Source of the DNA: Takakia lepidozioides
Lineage: Eukaryota; Streptophyta; Takakiopsida; Takakiales; Takakiaceae
Direction: 5' to 3'
DNA: 64,000 bases
Assembly: GCA_030704615.1 (NCBI GenBank)
Contig: CM060734.1
Coordinates: 20,958,001 to 21,022,000, forward strand
Part shown: piece after piece, positions 58,931-64,000 of the stretch
Layout of the letters: each line of letters opens with the position of its first letter
Position numbering within the stretch: the stretch's first letter is position 1
Program-made: the position numbers and the translations under genes
Notes under the pieces: model-generated
Told to the model about the DNA's origin: nothing
Databases searched by the model: none
Seen by the model: only the letters and a program-made list of their open reading frames with translations

Positions 58931-61900
58931 CTATTCAGTAGTGTCCTCAGATCCCAAATCAATTACAAATTTTGGTAGATCATCGACCAGGCTATCGCTC
59001 ATACTACTACTAGACAGTTCACATGCCTCAGTAGCCTCGTCCAACACATACACAAAGCTACTATTCCCAAACATAGAGTTTTTCTTTGTCCACGTCAACT
59101 GGTCGTCCCACTCATTCTCTCGTATTGATAATGCCTGTCTTTGGGCCTCAGCCTCTGCGTAGATTGGGAGCATCGGAAACTGCTGTGGGGTCATGGGTAT
59201 GTGAGCAACGTACGTACGCAAATCCATCCTCTACCTCCTCACATCTCCGTGCCTGCACAAATGCAGCCATAGGGTCACACTCATAAAAAGAACAGAAACG
59301 ACAAACGAACCAATATTCATACAAGGTTAGTGACATGACTCACTCACACATCACCCTCGCCATCAGATGTGTCCACATACTTCACTGTAGGCCTTCTGGC
59401 AGGTAGCCCAGGAGGTCGTCTTCTCTTCGGACGGCTTCAAAACATCATCGAACACCTCAAAGTCGCTCTCCATTGCGACGATGTGTCTGCCAGATGTGAT
59501 TGCGGCTTTCACTGAGTTTCCTACAATAGCAACGACGTTGGCCAATATAAGATTTCCCATTTCCAGTTTTAAGAGAAGCAGACATATGCATAACGATGGC
59601 CCCTTTAATAGTAGTGAATTTACAAAAGATTGCAGCATAAGGAGTGAATTAATATTACCTGTCGAAGCAGTCAAATCCAAAACCTTGGCCCCCTCAGCTG
59701 AACATAGCTCCATGATTGTCTGGTAGAATGCAGGGGACTTCTCCTTGCGACCTCTATAAGGAGAACCATTTGGTGACATTGTCATCTCAGATGTGGGTAG
59801 AAAATGACACAACATATCAGCGGAGAAACACTCCAGATATTTCGATAGCACACAGCCTTGGTCACTGATTTCAAATCTTGTGCAGGTCCCGAGCACCAAA
59901 CAATGGATGTCGAAGAATAGCGTCTGTGCAGGAACATAGGAAAGGATTACATTTGAAACACTTATAGAGTAATGTACAAAACTATTGTAAGGCATAAAAA
60001 AAGTGATTACCTTTCATGTATTGCACCTCAATCGTCTGTCATTGATGCACGTCCAAGTCCTGAACACTGTCATATCCCTCTTTTTTTTGTGCCTTCGAAT
60101 CGCCGTACGGAGATTGGTTGGCGCGACCAGAATAAAACATCCGTTGCCATCCAGGAAATGGTATGCAATGTCAAATGCATTGAGCATGTTCTCATGGGAA
60201 TACTCATTCCACACAGGAACATGACCAACCTCCGAGCCTACTGCAGGATCAACATGATCAACAACATGACCATCTGGAAGCTCACAGAAAATAATATTGG
60301 CAGATACAGGTATATCTGTTTTCTCATGATTTGCAGATGATTCAGTCTCCAATGCAGAAAGAAACTTGTAGATTGAGACAAGCAAAGACTCATTCTTTCC
60401 AGATCTACATAGTTTTGCCAATGTCTCCAGATCCCCCTGAACCCACAGCACACTCGAAGCTGGAGCCGCTGTAAGAGAACCAATGTACCTTGCAGACCAA
60501 ACAATGTCCTCACCACTACTCCCACTATGCATTCTTTTCATTTGCACTTCCTGCAAGTTTAGAGTCTCCACGATCCGAGCCAGTGGTTGCTTTGTCTCCC
60601 TCATTCCTCCCCTTCACTATAATGTACTGTCTCCTTTCATTCTTCGCAATGGCTAATTCTGCAGCTGCCACCCTTTCATCCTCCAAAGCAGTAGCAGTGT
60701 CCACGGCTTGTTTCAGTCACAGCTTCCAGTTGTTCGGCACAACAGCGGGCTGCGTTCCAGGATTCTCTTCACCAACCTTAGACTCCACCTGGGTAATTTT
60801 CTCCTTCACTCTTGGAGGACCGTCCTTTGGGGGGTAGTCCAGATACCACGGACACAAGTCAGCATGAAGTTGAGTGAGGTTGGCCGTCTGGTCTTTAGAG
60901 AACATAGTGACTTTCTCATTGCCAAGGGTCGTCCACGCCTCAGCAACAAAGGGAAGATTGTCACTCCCGTGGATGTCAAGAAGATACCTACACAAACCAA
61001 ACAATCAATTTAGTTTGTGCCAATAAGGTCCTCACATAGCATGAATGGGGGTAAGAAGACTTAATCATTCAAATGGGGGGGATTAAGAACGAATTCATGG
61101 ACCGTGATACCCACCTACGTCCACCGAATGTGGGTGACGATACAAGAGGGTATAGGGTCTATGAGGGTATACATGAGGTTATATAATCCCCGAAGAGAAA
61201 TCAAATAATTTGACAATGAAATTGAAATTCCTCACATTTATGCCTTAATTTATGTCTTGTATGGGCCTGCCTAGGAACCACCTACGTCCACCGAAGGTGG
61301 GTGACGAGGCAGCAGGGTTGAGGGTCCATAACATAACCTGGACAAAATGAAATCATGTAATTAAAGAAGAAAATTATTTTTCTCTGATTTACTGCGTATC
61401 TGGCCATTTACTAGGGCCTAACGAGGACACCTAGGTTCACAGAAGATTGGAGAAAATACTAAATAGCACTGGAAAGACAAGAGTTAATTAAAGTAAAACC
61501 TTGTATATTTTTAAATTTAGGATAAAGGGTGACTTTATATTGGGGCCCCTCGAGTAAATTAAAAAATAAGCATTGTTTTACTTTAATTAATTGTTTTCTT
61601 TCCAGTCATAATTAGTTGATGTTGGTCAATGACCCACCTACGTCTACCGAAGGTGGGTGAACGATGCTGGTTGACTTGAAACAACTTATTTCTTTATCAG
61701 GGATTTGTTTTGTGTTTTTGTTATTGGGTTTAGGATCGAAGTCTCTACCACAAATTAAAATAATTTCCATCCTAAGAAGAAGTACATTACGGGCAGTATA
61801 CGACCCACCTGCGTCGAGCGATGGCCGTAGTTTTGGGCAAGCCAGAACGTTTCTATGTACCTTCGGGAAGGTTGGAGGGTTCAGAAGCGTCATTACATTT

Positions 61901-63949
61901 ACGAGAGCACCGGGTGAGTGTGGTAAGAGTAGGATTATGGGTGAGTTCGCACCTGTACAGCAACTTTTTGGCAGCACGAGGTCCACCTGATTCGTCAGAC
62001 AGCAGCATTGTCCTGCGATGGGACTCGATCCCCGGCTTGAACAGCTTCTTGTAGGCCTTCTTCTTCCATTCAAGTATCCACTTCTCAAATGCAAGTGCAC
62101 CCCCCTCATCTGTTTCTGTGATCTTGGCGAACAACTCCATAGCCTCTGTGGCAACCTGTTGCCATCATATGCACTGTTTAGAGATGCTCATAACAGATGT
62201 TATAAATACAAACTGGAATATTTCATGGCAAAAAAATTCCTCACCTGAAACCACCACATTTTCTTGGCCAACCACTTGTCCATAATCTTGTTAGTGATCT
62301 TTCCTTCAGCTCCTGGAAAGTAGGCCTCTGCCTGCTGGGCAGGTGCTGCAATATGCAGCTGCAGCCACCACTGCTTCTCTTTTGGGGATACCTCGGAAGT
62401 TGCAATTAGGTAGGCTCTCTCCAAGCCTACTCTTTTCCCCCCCTCTTGGCAAGTCTGTAGGGTTGGCAAAAACTCTGGGCCGTTGGCCGGATCGCAAATG
62501 GGAAGCTTCTTCGCCATCTGCTTGGATGCTTTAGCTTTGGCAACATTTTTAGCTGCAACTATTGCAACAGCCATTCCTTCGCGGTTCCTCTCTTCCTCTG
62601 GGGTTTCAGCTTCGTACCTAATCTTTGCATGTGCAATTGCCGTCATTATGTCCCCCTATATGCAAATCAATCAATGTTTATTAGCATCCTCCCTATGCAT
62701 CCACATCTGTGATTCTAACCAACCGGAAGGCCATAAAGGTGAAAAGACACGGTACTCACATGGGCTAGAATCTCGATCATAGCCTCTTGTGTCATAGTAT
62801 ACCAAAGGGCTTGTGCCGATCATTTGAATGTACCACAGGTTGTGGATGTCCTCGGTCTTCACGAACCCCTTCTCATTAATGCTGCAACCAACACACGCAA
62901 TTCGTATTGGTTTTCAATTGCAATCTTGTTGACTATACATTTGGAAATCCATTTCATGTGAATCTCATCAAAACAAGCAGGTCAATAGCCTTACGCATTG
63001 GTTTGGAACATGGCAGCTTTCAGCATGCCGATAGTGCTGGCCTGGCATCGCAATATCTTCGCTTGCACACGCACATGCCATGGTTTCTCATTTGTCTTTA
63101 AGGTATTGATAAGCTTCAACCACGTGTGCAAGCGGTGGTTACCATCCCATACGTAAAACATCCGATTCTTCAACCATGCCCAATTTGCATCCGCTTTGCA
63201 ATCAGCATCAAACTCATTGCTAACTTGTTTCCAATGGGCACTCCACCCCGCTCGAATCTCATCCGTCACCAAAGCAGGAATCTCCTCCTCGTCTGTAGGG
63301 GCCGAAAAGAAATATCCACGACCTTCCACATACCCATTTGTTAAGAAATACTCTCTCAATGCATCCCCTGCATTCTCCCCAACGATTGGCCTAATTTTGG
63401 GATTCAATATCATTCTGCAAAGGGGCACATTTGGAGGCAAGGTGGGTTTAGTAATTGCCAATTTATTCACCACGGACTGCAGGTTCGACCCAGCATTGTG
63501 ATCATCAAGGACTTGTAACTGCTTCATAACATCACCTTGTTCCAACATTTCCTCGGGTACAGATGCAAGTGCAAGTGCGTTGGTCTCAACCCCCCCCCCA
63601 ACTTCCCCCCCACTTCCTGTTCATTGTACAAGGAGTGCGTTGTCGCTGTCGGCGGGTCCATCGTAGAAGCTGCAGGCAGGTCCATCGTGGAAGCTGTCAC
63701 AGAAGCTCCAGGGCTACTTTGCACAATCATTGTGGGCCTGATGGCGACCTGCTTTTGGGGAGTGGAGAAACATTGTACCTCTGAGTCCGACTGCTGGTCT
63801 GCCCCCGCCCCACCTGCGATGGCCTTTTTCGTGGGAGCCGCCAGATGTACCCGCCCCAGCTCACTTGTAGTCGGCAACAACGCCCGATCGACGTAAGGAG
63901 TCGCTAACAGGTCCCCCTCCTCCATTGATCCATTCTCACAACCATCTGG
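58931..63949 (-). pseudogene. ParB-like / beta-class DNA methyltransferase-like fusion, copy 2
   Basis: Exons read downward: about 63949-62996, about 62895-62760, 62655-62245, 62155-61953, 60987-about 60015, 59923-59659, 59520-about 59350, about 59210-58931. Earlier exons lie beyond the right edge (strong acceptor TTCCAG near 63950). The ParB-like part has NVPLCRMILNPKIRP, GWSAHWKQVSNEFDA and FYVWDGNHRLHTWLK (DGNHR at 63132-63149). Then come DPANGPEFLP, CPWYLDYPP, ANIIFCELPDG (motif IV place), RKEKSPAFYQTIMELC (motif X), then KVLDLTASTG and SGRHIVAMESD (motif I region). The acidic C-terminus has LPIYAEAEAQ. Phases match copy 1 at several introns. Breaks: G-run at 63591, one base near 62785, an in-frame TGA near 60717 and shifts near 60540 and 60030. 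Confidence 0.72.
61109..61830. repeat. Hairpin repeats in the homologous intron of copy 2
   Basis: Within intron 61952-60988 the word CCCACCTACGTCCACCGAAG plus GTGGGTGACGA occurs near 61110-61140, 61278-61307 and 61632-61664, with a partial copy at 61803-61828. Arms CCACCT and AGGTGG pair around an 11-base loop. This intron sits at the same place in the protein as the palindrome-filled intron of copy 1, but the repeat sequences are unrelated. Confidence 0.8.
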
Positions 63950-64000
63950 AATTGGAAAAAGAGTGAAAGAAGACTGCAGAATGTCCGCTCTCTCCAGGAG

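Noticed and set aside
1-64000. tRNA and rRNA genes
   Set aside because: No cloverleaf-like or rRNA-like stretch was noticed by eye; a covariance search was not possible, so absence is not proven.

Overview
The window looks like nuclear DNA of a streptophyte (a land plant or a charophyte alga; I cannot decide which). The reasons are a 15-exon plant-type glutamate-cysteine ligase gene with a plastid transit peptide, PLS-type pentatricopeptide (PPR) coding sequence, spliceosomal GT-AG introns, and a very high load of LINEs, LTR elements, DNA transposons and foldback repeats. The GSH1 gene (12369-20839, +) is the only gene whose reading frame is clean from end to end. Almost everything else is mobile or decayed.

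Layout: 1.3-6.8 kb, a broken L1-type LINE with an internal inversion. 6.9-10.1 kb, a decayed multi-exon gene containing an FCP1-like phosphatase domain. 10.4-11.4 kb, a piggyBac-like MITE ending in TTAA. 12.4-20.8 kb, GSH1, with a second LINE family inserted in intron 9. 22.3-22.9 kb, the 5' end of a Ty1/copia element, cut off by a tract of GC-rich hairpins. 23.7-24.8 kb, part of a piggyBac transposase. 28.0-28.5 kb, a foldback element. 28.7-29.0 kb, a second hairpin tract. 29.1-30.0 kb, a Ty3/gypsy RT-RNase H fragment. 30.0-45.1 kb, duplicated and decayed PPR sequence. 46.8-57.8 kb, a long LINE on the minus strand. 58.9 kb to the right edge, a multi-exon gene on the minus strand.

The most interesting object is an 11.4-kb Mutator-like transposon (30550-41985) inserted in the PPR repeat. 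It is bounded by an 11-bp target duplication, and the empty site is visible in paralogous PPR copies in the same window. It encodes a transposase (WRKY-GCM1-type zinc finger, MULE DDE core, SWIM finger) on one strand. Divergently, on the other strand, it carries a multi-exon gene joining a ParB/Srx-like domain (DGNHR motif) to a beta-class DNA methyltransferase-like domain with altered catalytic motifs. A distant paralogue with several of the same intron positions occupies 58.9-64 kb. In both genes the homologous intron is filled with palindromic repeats, of unrelated sequence in the two copies.

A second notable object is the 46.8-57.8 kb LINE. Its ORF2 appears to carry a chromodomain between the reverse transcriptase and the RNase H domain, and a 2A-like motif precedes the endonuclease.

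All mobile genes show frameshifts or stops, often at homopolymers, whereas GSH1 shows none. I read this as decay, but assembly errors cannot be excluded. All domain calls are from reading motifs by eye; no search was run.
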